Of a stretch of DNA of 64,000 bases, positions 54,525 through 62,092 are shown in pieces. The position numbers and the translations under genes were made by a program. This DNA is from Geopsychrobacter electrodiphilus DSM 16401 (GTDB lineage Bacteria > Desulfobacterota > Desulfuromonadia > Desulfuromonadales > Geopsychrobacteraceae), in the NCBI RefSeq assembly GCF_000384395.1, contig NZ_ARWE01000001.1, positions 4,128,501-4,192,500 of the forward strand. The letters run 5' to 3'. Within the stretch, counting starts at the first letter, position 1. Each line of letters starts with the position of its first letter. The notes under the pieces are model-generated. The model was not told the DNA's origin. It ran no database searches and was given only the letters and a program-made list of their open reading frames with translations.

Positions 54525-55083
54525 TATCGTTATTGCCGGTGTCGGTGGTCAGGGCGTGCTGATGGCCTCCAAAGTCCTCGCTGAAAGTGCGTTGGTCAGC
54601 AACATGGACGTCAAGCAGAACGAAGTCCACGGTATGGCCCAGCGTGGTGGCAGCGTCATCAGCTTTGTGCGCATCGGCGATGAGGTCGCTTCGCCGGTGG
54701 TCATGCCCGGCACCGCCGACATGCTGATCTCCTTTGAACCGCTGGAGGCGTTGCGCTACATCCATTATCTCAAGCCGGGCGGACGGCTGGTCTACAACAA
54801 GATCTCGATCAACCCGAGTACCGTGGCCGCCGGCATGGCAATCTACCCGGATGATGTGGAACAGCAGATTGCCGCTATCTGTCCGGACGCGCTGGGGATT
54901 GACGCCCTTGCCATCGCCCGTGAAGCGGGCAATGGCAAGGCGATGAATATGGTGATGGTCGGCACGGTGATGGAGCATCTACCCTTTAAGGATGAGGTCA
55001 TTACTGCGGTCGTCAAGCAGATATCAAAAGGCAAAGGGGTCGAGGTTAACCTCAAGGCGCTGGCTGGCGGTGCTGCCGCTTGA
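54511..55083 (+). CDS. iorB: Indolepyruvate ferredoxin oxidoreductase, beta subunit
   Basis: 190 residues, the gamma-type domain of 2-oxoacid oxidoreductases (IVIAGVGGQGVLMASKVLAE; EVHGMAQRGGSVISFVRIG). It pairs with IorA, whose gene it overlaps by 14 bases; GAAGGGG inside iorA is its ribosome site. Length is normal. Confidence 0.95.
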   Translation: MQIFNIVIAGVGGQGVLMASKVLAESALVSNMDVKQNEVHGMAQRGGSVISFVRIGDEVASPVVMPGTADMLISFEPLEALRYIHYLKPGGRLVYNKISINPSTVAAGMAIYPDDVEQQIAAICPDALGIDALAIAREAGNGKAMNMVMVGTVMEHLPFKDEVITAVVKQISKGKGVEVNLKALAGGAAA

Positions 55084-55128
55084 GATTGATTTGTTGACTT
55101 GAGCAAACCGTTCTGTGTTTCGGTGAAG

Positions 55129-55206
55129 GCATCTGGGCAACCGCCGGCACCTGCGTCCCAACGTTGCCACTTGACTTCCCGCTGGCACCGGCGGTAGCCC
55201 AGATGC
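55129..55206. repeat. Long-hairpin intergenic repeat, copy 3 (best paired)
   Basis: Between iorB and the first ACT gene. GCATCTGGGC pairs with GCCCAGATGC (10 bp), then ACCGCCGG with CCGGCGGT (8 bp), then GCG with CGC, around a 24-base loop containing AACGTTGCCACTTGACTT. About 22 of 27 arm positions pair. The same loop occurs at 22463 and 49757. Confidence 0.75.
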
Positions 55207-55280
55207 TGCAAGAGTCGTTATGGGTGCTGGAACATTTTCCAAAAAGTCGTTGTAACCGGGAGGGGGCAAGGGAGTCGCTT

Positions 55281-55724
55281 ATGAAACTGAAGCAGATATC
55301 GATATTTCTCGAAAATTCCCCCGGGCGCCTGTACGCGGCGACCCAGGCGCTGGGCGAGGCCGGACTCAATCTGAGATCGCTCTCGATCAGTGACATTTCC
55401 GGGTTCGGGGTGCTGCGCGTGCTGGTCTCCGATGTCGCCAGGGCGCGTCAGGTGATCATGGCGAAGCAGCTCCCGGCGAGGGTTGACGAGGTGGTCGCAG
55501 CCGAGATTGACGATACCCCCGGCAGTCTGGCCCGAGCCCTTAAGGTGTTGATGGAGAGTAAGGTCAACGTTGATTATATGTACGCCCTGGCGGGGACCTC
55601 TTCGGGAAAAGCGGTCATGGTTTTTTGCTTCAGCGACAATGATCTGGCGATCAAACTGCTGCAGGAGCATAAGATCAAAATCCTTGATGCCGAATCTTTC
55701 GGAATTTTAGAAGGCCCGGTTTAG
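55281..55724 (+). CDS. ACT-domain protein, copy 1
   Basis: 147 residues from ATG 55281 (AAGGGAG upstream). Two ACT domains in tandem: residues 1-70 (KQISIFLENSPGRLYAATQAL) and 71-140 (DTPGSLARALKVLMESKVNV). ACT domains bind amino acids. Stand-alone tandem-ACT proteins next to IOR/PaaK genes probably sense an aromatic or branched amino acid. A close paralogue is at 56728. Confidence 0.88.
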   Translation: MKLKQISIFLENSPGRLYAATQALGEAGLNLRSLSISDISGFGVLRVLVSDVARARQVIMAKQLPARVDEVVAAEIDDTPGSLARALKVLMESKVNVDYMYALAGTSSGKAVMVFCFSDNDLAIKLLQEHKIKILDAESFGILEGPV

Positions 55725-55750
55725 GCGGCCCACTCAGGGAGGTTGTGAGT

Positions 55751-56692
55751 ATGGAGAAGTCAGATTATCGTCCGAAAAAATTTGCTGTCATCGGGGCTGG
55801 CCCCGTCGGTGGGATCGTGGCAGCCTTTCTGTCCAGGGGGGGCTACGAGGTCACGCTCTGTGATATTGTCCCGGCCCTGCTGACGCCAGCGCTGGCACCC
55901 GGGATTCTGCTCGAAGGTGCCGATAACTTTCAGGCCCGGGTGACGCGCACTACCACCAATATTGACGACTTGATCAATGATCCGCCCGACGTGATTTTCA
56001 TCACCGTCAAGGCCACGGCTCTGCCCTTGATCGCCTCGGCTCTGGAGGGTTTTGTCGGCCCAGGGCGCTACGTGATCAGCTGGCAGAACGGCATAGACAC
56101 CGAGCTGGAGCTGGCGAAGCATCTGGGGAACAAGGCGGTGATGCGTGGGGTGGTCAATTTTGGCTGTGTCCCGCTCAGCCCGGGGCATATACGTCTGGCT
56201 TTTCATAACCGTCCCCATTATTTACAGGAGCTCGATCCCGAATCAAAGGCTGCCGCCGAAGGAATTTGTCAGGTTTTGACCGAGTGCGGGCTTGATACCC
56301 TGCACACTGACCAGATTACCGACATGGTCTGGCGTAAGACGGTCTTGAATGCCTGCATGAATCCGATCTGTGCGGTGGCCGGTATGACCATGGGCGAGAT
56401 TATTAATGATCCGGTCACCTTCAATCTGGTGGATGCGTTGATCAAAGAGGGGATCGCGGTGGCCCGTTTCAATGAATTTTCGCTGGGCTCGAACTATTAC
56501 CCCTATGCGATCAACTACATCAAAAATGCCGGTAATCACAAGCCATCGATGCTGCAGGATATTGAGGCCAAGCGCCGCACCGAGGTCGATTTTATTAATG
56601 GCAAAATTATTAAATACGGGAAGCAGGTGGGCCTCCCTACCCCCTATAACGAAATGATTCGCGGGCTGGTCAAGGCGCTGGAACCCAAATAA
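55751..56692 (+). CDS. Ketopantoate reductase-family 2-oxo acid reductase, copy 1
   Basis: 313 residues from ATG 55751 (GGGAGG 8 bases upstream). The NADPH-binding Rossmann motif FAVIGAGPVGGIVAAFL is at the N-terminus; the C-terminal helical domain contains the catalytic Lys/Asn region (VWRKTVLNACMNPICA) and the family signature KPSMLQDIEAKRRTEVDFIN. The family includes ketopantoate reductase and NAD(P)-dependent D-mandelate/D-2-hydroxyacid dehydrogenases. In this cluster reduction of an aryl 2-oxo acid is likelier than pantothenate synthesis. Confidence 0.85.
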   Translation: MEKSDYRPKKFAVIGAGPVGGIVAAFLSRGGYEVTLCDIVPALLTPALAPGILLEGADNFQARVTRTTTNIDDLINDPPDVIFITVKATALPLIASALEGFVGPGRYVISWQNGIDTELELAKHLGNKAVMRGVVNFGCVPLSPGHIRLAFHNRPHYLQELDPESKAAAEGICQVLTECGLDTLHTDQITDMVWRKTVLNACMNPICAVAGMTMGEIINDPVTFNLVDALIKEGIAVARFNEFSLGSNYYPYAINYIKNAGNHKPSMLQDIEAKRRTEVDFINGKIIKYGKQVGLPTPYNEMIRGLVKALEPK

Positions 56693-56727
56693 GCCGAAGG
56701 ATTGATTTTATGCCAAGGAAGTTATCC

Positions 56728-57168
56728 ATGAAATTACAGCAGCTCTCCATCCCGCTTGAAAATTCCCCCGGTCGGCTGCATGAGGTCACCCGGGCGCTGG
56801 GGGATGCCGGGATCAACCTGCGGGCGCACTGTATATGCGACTCGGCCCACGATTTCGGCGTGCTGCGGATTCTGGTCTCGGATCTGGCGGCGGCGCGCGC
56901 GGTCATCATGGAAAAATATATTCCGGCCCGAGTTGAAGATGTAGTCGCGGTCGAGATTGAAGACGTCCCCGGAAGTCTGGCGGATCTGCTCGGTTTTTTT
57001 CTGGGGACCAGAGTCAATGTGGAATACATGTACGCCGTCGCCGGAGCGAATCTGGAAAAGGCCGTGATGGTTTTTCGGTTCAATGCCATCGATCAGGCGC
57101 TCGAAATTCTGCAAAAGAATGGGATCAGACTGCTCGATGCAAAATCGTTCGGCATTCTGGTGAAATAG
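56728..57168 (+). CDS. ACT-domain protein, copy 2
   Basis: 146 residues from ATG 56728 (AAGGAAG 6 bases upstream; ATG 56710 would add six residues). Same tandem-ACT build as copy 1 (LENSPGRLHEVTRALGDAG; EDVPGSLADLLGFFLGTRVNV) and ends with the same FGIL motif. The gene order ACT-reductase-ACT-reductase shows a duplication of the whole pair. Confidence 0.88.
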   Translation: MKLQQLSIPLENSPGRLHEVTRALGDAGINLRAHCICDSAHDFGVLRILVSDLAAARAVIMEKYIPARVEDVVAVEIEDVPGSLADLLGFFLGTRVNVEYMYAVAGANLEKAVMVFRFNAIDQALEILQKNGIRLLDAKSFGILVK

Positions 57169-57250
57169 GTTAACGATTTCAAGGATAGAACTTTTGCCAC
57201 AGAATCGACGGGCCAGGTCTTGATCGCCTTTTTGATTCAGGGAGCTAGCA

Positions 57251-58192
57251 ATGCAGGATAAAAGCAGTTACAGACCGCAGAAGTTCGCTGTTATCGGCGC
57301 TGGTCCGGTGGGGTGTATCGTGGCTGCGTTCCTCGCGCGCGGGGGCTACCAGGTGACGCTCTGTGATATTCAGCCGAGCCTGCTTGAGCCCGCGCTGAAC
57401 CCTGGAATCGTTCTTTCTGGGGCCGAAGATTTTCAAGCACGGGTGACAAAAACCCTGACCCGGGTAGATGCCCTGGCCGAGGATCCCCCCGATGTGGTGA
57501 TTGTAACAGTCAAGGCCACGGTGCTGCCGATCATCGCCTCGGCCCTGGAAGCGGTGGTCGGACCGGGACGTTATGTCGTCAGCTGGCAGAACGGAATCGA
57601 CACCGAACTGGTACTGGCGGAACGGCTGGGGAAAAAACATGTCATGCGTGCGGTGGTTAACTACGGCTGCATCCTGGAGGGGCCGGCTGAAGTCAGGCTC
57701 GCTTTTCATCATCGGCCGCACTATCTGCAGGAGTTGGCGGCGGAATCGCGCGAGGCGGCTCTCGGGATCTGTCAGGCCTTGACCGCCTGTGGACTCGACA
57801 CCCTGCACACCGACCAGATTCGCAACATGGTCTGGACCAAGACGGTCAATAACTCCTGCATGAATCCGGTCTGCGCCGTCACCGGCAAGACCATGTTCGA
57901 GGTCATCAATGATCCGATTGTCTTCAGTCTGGTCGAGGCGTTATTGAAAGAAGGGGTCAGGGTCGCGCGGGCGAATGAGCTTTTGCTGGGTGCGGATTTT
58001 TACCCGGAATGTCTCGACTATATCAAGGAGGCCGGTCAGCACAAACCGTCGATGTTGCAGGATATTGAAGCGAAACGGCGGACTGAAATCGATTATATCA
58101 ATGGCAAAATCATGGAATACGGTGAACGGGCCGGGGTGCCGACCCCCTATAACATGGTCTTGCGCAGTCTGGTCAAGGCGCTTGAACCTTAG
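57251..58192 (+). CDS. Ketopantoate reductase-family 2-oxo acid reductase, copy 2
   Basis: 313 residues, the same length as copy 1 and close in sequence throughout (FAVIGAGPVGCIVAAFLARG; VWTKTVNNSCMNPVCA; KPSMLQDIEAKRRTEIDYIN). GGGAGC precedes the ATG. Both copies keep the cofactor motif and catalytic lysine, so both are probably active, perhaps with different 2-oxo acid preference or with assembly into a heteromer. Confidence 0.85.
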   Translation: MQDKSSYRPQKFAVIGAGPVGCIVAAFLARGGYQVTLCDIQPSLLEPALNPGIVLSGAEDFQARVTKTLTRVDALAEDPPDVVIVTVKATVLPIIASALEAVVGPGRYVVSWQNGIDTELVLAERLGKKHVMRAVVNYGCILEGPAEVRLAFHHRPHYLQELAAESREAALGICQALTACGLDTLHTDQIRNMVWTKTVNNSCMNPVCAVTGKTMFEVINDPIVFSLVEALLKEGVRVARANELLLGADFYPECLDYIKEAGQHKPSMLQDIEAKRRTEIDYINGKIMEYGERAGVPTPYNMVLRSLVKALEP

Positions 58193-58404
58193 TCCGCAGG
58201 GGATAAACCACTGGCTTGAATGGAACGGTAATGACCATTCAGCAAATCTTAATGGTGAATCAAAACATACGGTTTAATTGACTAAAAATAAATAGAACGG
58301 GGTTATTTTCAAGTCCGGCATTCCTTGACGCAAGGGAGTTTTAACGCTACTCTTGCCGATATTTGAGCTTGTTTACGGTCTGTATGTTTGAGGATCAAAC
58401 CCAA

Positions 58405-58427
58405 CTTTCACCAATTCGTGGTGAAAG
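58405..58427 (+). promoter_or_regulatory. 5' leader hairpin before dctP
   Basis: CTTTCACCA-ATTCG-TGGTGAAAG, a perfect 9-bp stem 14 bases before the AGGAGG of the TRAP receptor gene. It may stabilise the mRNA or be an operator. Confidence 0.5.
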
Positions 58428-58453
58428 ACTCACCACCCCGTAGGAGGTGTCCG

Positions 58454-59509
58454 ATGAAGAGAACATTCGTTTTGTCCAATCTGCTTGCCCTGCTGATCGT
58501 CTGTTTGATGGCCAGCACGCTGTTCGCGGCTGGAGCGAAAAAAGATCCATTGGCCAACTGGAAGACAAAATTTGATTATTCGAAGGCCGAATATACCTAT
58601 ATTTTGTCGAATATTTCTCACCCGGTGATTGAAGGGGTTGCGAACGGTTACAACATTCGCGACTCATTGTGGAAAAAATCCAATGGCCGTATCTATGTCG
58701 ACTACCGCCCGCTGGCCCAACTCGGTGGTGAGAAGGATGTTATCTCCAAACTGAAAATCGGTGCGGTTCAGGGGATGCTGGCTTCCTCAGTGGCTTCGGC
58801 CAACATTGCCGAGAAACTTGGCGTCGTCAACCTGCCTTATGTTGTCGATACCTATGATAAGCTCGACCAGTTTCGCGCTGACCCAGAACTCTGGGGGCCC
58901 TACAGCACCAGCGCTCTGTCGGCCGGGCTGATGGTGGTGGATATTGTCAATTATGGCGAGTACGGCTGGGCGACCACCACGCCGGTGCGTAACCTTGAGG
59001 ATGCCAAAACGGTTAATTTCCGGATTGCCGAAGCACCGGTTAACATCGATGTTTATAAGGCCTGGGGCCTGAAATTTACCGTCATGCCCTGGCCGGACGT
59101 GCCGCAAGCCCTGCAGACTGGCGTTATCAACGGTCTCGACCATACGGCCATTGTCTGCAACATCACCAAAAAGTTTACCATCGCCAAATACTTTACCGAG
59201 TTGAACTACGCGCAGGGACTCTTTGTTCATCTGGTGAACAAGCGCTGGTTCGATAAACTGCCTGCCGACCTGCAAAAGATTTTCCTGGAAGTTGTCGCCG
59301 AGGAAAGCGCCAAGACCCGTGCCCTGACCCGTGTCCAGCATGATACCCAGATTGCCAAAGCCAAAGCGGCAGGGGTGGAATTTTTTCAACTCTCGCCAGC
59401 CGATAAGACAACCCTGATTAAGGAAGCGGCTCCAGTTTATGCCTCCTGGGGCAAGAAAATTGGCCCTGACTATCTGGCCAAAGTTCGCAGCAAGTTGGGC
59501 GATAATTAA
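58454..59509 (+). CDS. dctP: TRAP transporter substrate-binding protein (DctP family)
   Basis: 351 residues from ATG 58454 with a strong AGGAGGTG. A signal peptide (about 1-26, ending LFAAG) directs it to the periplasm. The fold motifs ISNISHPVIEGVANGY, NFRIAEAPVNIDVYKAWG and MPWPDVPQALQTGVINGLD, with the carboxylate-binding Arg in NFRIA, are typical of DctP. It binds an organic acid for the TRAP membrane unit encoded next. Given the neighbours an aryl or 2-oxo acid is likely. Confidence 0.93.
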   Translation: MKRTFVLSNLLALLIVCLMASTLFAAGAKKDPLANWKTKFDYSKAEYTYILSNISHPVIEGVANGYNIRDSLWKKSNGRIYVDYRPLAQLGGEKDVISKLKIGAVQGMLASSVASANIAEKLGVVNLPYVVDTYDKLDQFRADPELWGPYSTSALSAGLMVVDIVNYGEYGWATTTPVRNLEDAKTVNFRIAEAPVNIDVYKAWGLKFTVMPWPDVPQALQTGVINGLDHTAIVCNITKKFTIAKYFTELNYAQGLFVHLVNKRWFDKLPADLQKIFLEVVAEESAKTRALTRVQHDTQIAKAKAAGVEFFQLSPADKTTLIKEAAPVYASWGKKIGPDYLAKVRSKLGDN

Positions 59510-59531
59510 ACACTGAACTTTTTCGATTATC

Positions 59532-59570
59532 TGCTTGGGACCGGGGAGGATTGCTCCCCGGTCCCAAGCA
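59532..59570 (+). terminator. Strong intercistronic hairpin between dctP and dctQ
   Basis: A perfect 17-bp stem (TGCTTGGGACCGGGGAG with its exact complement) and a 5-base loop, without a following T-run. It probably protects the dctP message or partly terminates, giving more binding protein than membrane subunits. Confidence 0.75.
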
Positions 59571-59586
59571 GCCAGGGTGATGCCGC

Positions 59587-60084
59587 ATGCTGAAAAAAAC
59601 GTTTGAGACAATCGACCGAGTTTTCGGTTGGATCGAAGACTGGTCACTCCTGCTGTCGGTCATCATTGCGCTGCTGGTGGCCATGGCCAACGTATTGCTG
59701 CGCAAGTTCACCGCCGACTTCAACCTCTACTGGTCGGACGAAGTAGTACGCAAGACCATCTACGTCTCCACCTATATCGGCTGCGTTGTGGCGATCCGCA
59801 ACCGTTCGATGATCCGCATTGATGCCCTGCCGCAAATGGTTCCCTGGTTAAAAAAACCGCTGACCGTGTTTTCCCATCTGGTCGTTCTGCTCTTCTCTGC
59901 CTGCATGATCTATCTGGGGGGAATGATGACCCATATGCAGTATCTGGATATCTACGCCAAAACATCCAGCCTGCGAATCCCCGAATGGATCTTTTATGCG
60001 GTGTTGCCGATGATGGGGGTGATGATGTTCGTACGCACCCTGATGGTGCTTGCCGACGACTGGAAGGAGGGGGCGAACAGCTGA
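59587..60084 (+). CDS. dctQ: TRAP transporter small membrane subunit (DctQ)
   Basis: 165 residues with four membrane segments (LLLSVIIALLVAMANVLL, VVRKTIYVSTYIGCVVA, VFSHLVVLLFSACMIYLG and IFYAVLPMMGVMMFVRTL), the DctQ layout. It joins DctM to form the membrane part of the transporter. AGGGTGA precedes the ATG. Confidence 0.92.
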   Translation: MLKKTFETIDRVFGWIEDWSLLLSVIIALLVAMANVLLRKFTADFNLYWSDEVVRKTIYVSTYIGCVVAIRNRSMIRIDALPQMVPWLKKPLTVFSHLVVLLFSACMIYLGGMMTHMQYLDIYAKTSSLRIPEWIFYAVLPMMGVMMFVRTLMVLADDWKEGANS

Positions 60085-60122
60085 GGATGGCCCGCCATCC
60101 TGACTGACCTGCCCGAACCCTT

Positions 60123-61409
60123 ATGGAAACCTCTTACCTGCTTATTCTCGTATTACTCCTTGGCCTGATGGGAGCAACCGTCCCTGTTTTTATGGCCCTG
60201 TTTTTCACCGGCACCGTTGGCCTGGTTTTTTTACTCGGCATTGATCCGCAGATCGTGATCGAGGTGCTCTATCGCAGTATGGACAAGTTCGCCCTGGTGG
60301 TGGTGCTGTTCTTCATCCTCTGTGGCAATATCATGACCACCGGATCCATCGTCCAGAAACTGATCAAAACCGCCAACTGCCTGGTCGGGTTTTTACCCGG
60401 CGGACTGGCGATGGCGGGCATCCTGGCCTGCGGTTTCTTCGGTGCCATCTCAGGCTCGACGGTCGCCACCGTGGTCGCCATCGGCGGGTTCATGATCCCG
60501 GCGCTGATCGACAACGGCTACGATGAGCAATTCTCGGTTGGTATCATGACCACCGCGCCCAACCTGGGGATCATCATTCCGCCGTCGATTGCGATGATTT
60601 TGTACTCGATGGTCAGTAATGACCCGCTTGAGGCGTTGTTTCTCACTGGCTTCATCCCCGGCATCCTGATCATGGCAGCGATGAGCCTCTACGCCTACTT
60701 TTACTGCAAGCGTCGGAAGTACCCCACAATCCCGCGCCCCAGTTTTAAAGAGATTCTCGCTGTCCTGCGCGAGAGCGTCTGGGCGCTCTGCCTGCCGGTC
60801 TTGATTTTCGGTGGTATTTACTCGGGGCTGTTCACGGCCAACGAGGCAGCGGTGGTCGCCTGCTTCTATGCTTTTTTTGTTGAAATGTTCGTCCATAAAG
60901 ACCTCAAACTGTCCGACGTGCGCAAGATCATCGTTTCTTCGTCGGTGACCTCGGCGACCCTGCTTTCGATTGTTGCCGGTGCCTCGGTCTTTGGTGAATA
61001 CCTGACCTTCGAGCAGATTCCCAACAAGATCGCCAACGCCGTCGTCGATCAAATCCATTCCCCCTGGGTGTTTTTGCTGGCGGTCAATATTCTGCTGCTG
61101 ATCGTTGGCATGTTTATGGATATTATCTCGGCCACCCTGATCCTGACCCCGATCTTTTTGCCGATGCTCGGACCTTTCGGCATCAACAGCATGCATTTCG
61201 GGCTGCTGATGACCATCAACCTGGGGATCGGGTACTGTACGCCACCGCTGGGGGTCAGCTTGTATATCTCCGGCGCGGCGGTCAACCGCAACCTGCTTTA
61301 TGTCTCCCGAGCGGTGATGCCGACCCTGCTCATCCAGATCGCCGTTCTGTTAGTTTTGACCTATTGGCCAGATCTTGTCCTCTTCTTGCCGCGTCTGGTT
61401 TACGGCTGA
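60123..61409 (+). CDS. dctM: TRAP transporter large membrane subunit (DctM)
   Basis: 428 residues, about 12 membrane segments. It has the conserved GLMGATVPVFMALFF, GFFGAISGSTVATVVAIGG and NLGIIIPPSIAMILY stretches of DctM. It carries out Na+-coupled uptake with DctPQ. It lies 38 bases behind dctQ. Confidence 0.94.
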   Translation: METSYLLILVLLLGLMGATVPVFMALFFTGTVGLVFLLGIDPQIVIEVLYRSMDKFALVVVLFFILCGNIMTTGSIVQKLIKTANCLVGFLPGGLAMAGILACGFFGAISGSTVATVVAIGGFMIPALIDNGYDEQFSVGIMTTAPNLGIIIPPSIAMILYSMVSNDPLEALFLTGFIPGILIMAAMSLYAYFYCKRRKYPTIPRPSFKEILAVLRESVWALCLPVLIFGGIYSGLFTANEAAVVACFYAFFVEMFVHKDLKLSDVRKIIVSSSVTSATLLSIVAGASVFGEYLTFEQIPNKIANAVVDQIHSPWVFLLAVNILLLIVGMFMDIISATLILTPIFLPMLGPFGINSMHFGLLMTINLGIGYCTPPLGVSLYISGAAVNRNLLYVSRAVMPTLLIQIAVLLVLTYWPDLVLFLPRLVYG

Positions 61410-61494
61410 TGGTGTCGCAAAAAGTTCGTTTTGCAGCGTTGCCGCAGTTTTTTGATAGGGTCATTAAGAGAATTTCTCCACCAGGGAGGCGCAG

Positions 61495-61917
61495 ATGAAT
61501 GCACGAATTCTGATTCCGGTCGATGACACTGAAACCACCGAAAAGGCGATCAGCGGTTTTCTTCGCAACCAAACACATTTTGCGGACAGTGTGATTCTGC
61601 TGCATGTGCTGGAGGACAAACTCGCGTACCGGATGATCCCGCCTGAGCAGATTAAGATGATTCAGGAACGCTCCCGACAGGCTGCGCAGCAGATGCTGGA
61701 GCACTTCAGTGAGCGCTTCAAGGCCGCCGGATTTCATCCCGAACTGCGCATCAAAAGTGGTGATCCCATCGCGGTCATCAGGCGGATTATCACCGAAGAG
61801 GAGATTTTTCTGCTGGTCATGGCGCGGCATAAGGCGGGCGAGGTCAGCGATGTGCTGTTCGGCTCGGTGACCAACGCCTTGATGCACAAGGTGAACTGCC
61901 CGATGTTGTTGTTTTAA
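61495..61917 (+). CDS. Universal stress protein (UspA family)
   Basis: 140 residues. The N-terminal RILIPVDDTETTEKAISGF and the C-terminal ATP-loop region (ARHKAGEVSDVLFGSVTNALM), which keeps the GS but is otherwise a degenerate G-x2-G-x9-GS motif, identify the family; nucleotide binding is uncertain. A UspA gene often follows TRAP operons in this lineage. CAGGGAGG precedes the ATG. Confidence 0.9.
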   Translation: MNARILIPVDDTETTEKAISGFLRNQTHFADSVILLHVLEDKLAYRMIPPEQIKMIQERSRQAAQQMLEHFSERFKAAGFHPELRIKSGDPIAVIRRIITEEEIFLLVMARHKAGEVSDVLFGSVTNALMHKVNCPMLLF

Positions 61918-62092
61918 GGCCGCTTCCGGTGACCTGTGATCGAGGCCTGTTGCCTCCGTTGTGCTTCAGCTTCGCTGAGGCCAAAAGCATCCCCCTTCTC
62001 CTGTCTGCGTGACCTGAATGCTGGCGATCTGATGCGCAGACGCGCAGTTTACCTGAGAAGCGTGCCGCAAAGATTCAAGCAGTGAGGTTAAA

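Noticed and set aside
55129-55206. Integron attC site, because GTCCAAC fits RYYYAAC
   Set aside because: In attC the conserved simple sites are at the base of the hairpin; here the conserved part is the loop and the base is variable, and no GTTRRRY partner or integrase is present.
58310-58340. Sigma-54 promoter before dctP (GGCATTCCTTGAC)
   Set aside because: The GG and GC elements are one base too far apart for the -24/-12 spacing.
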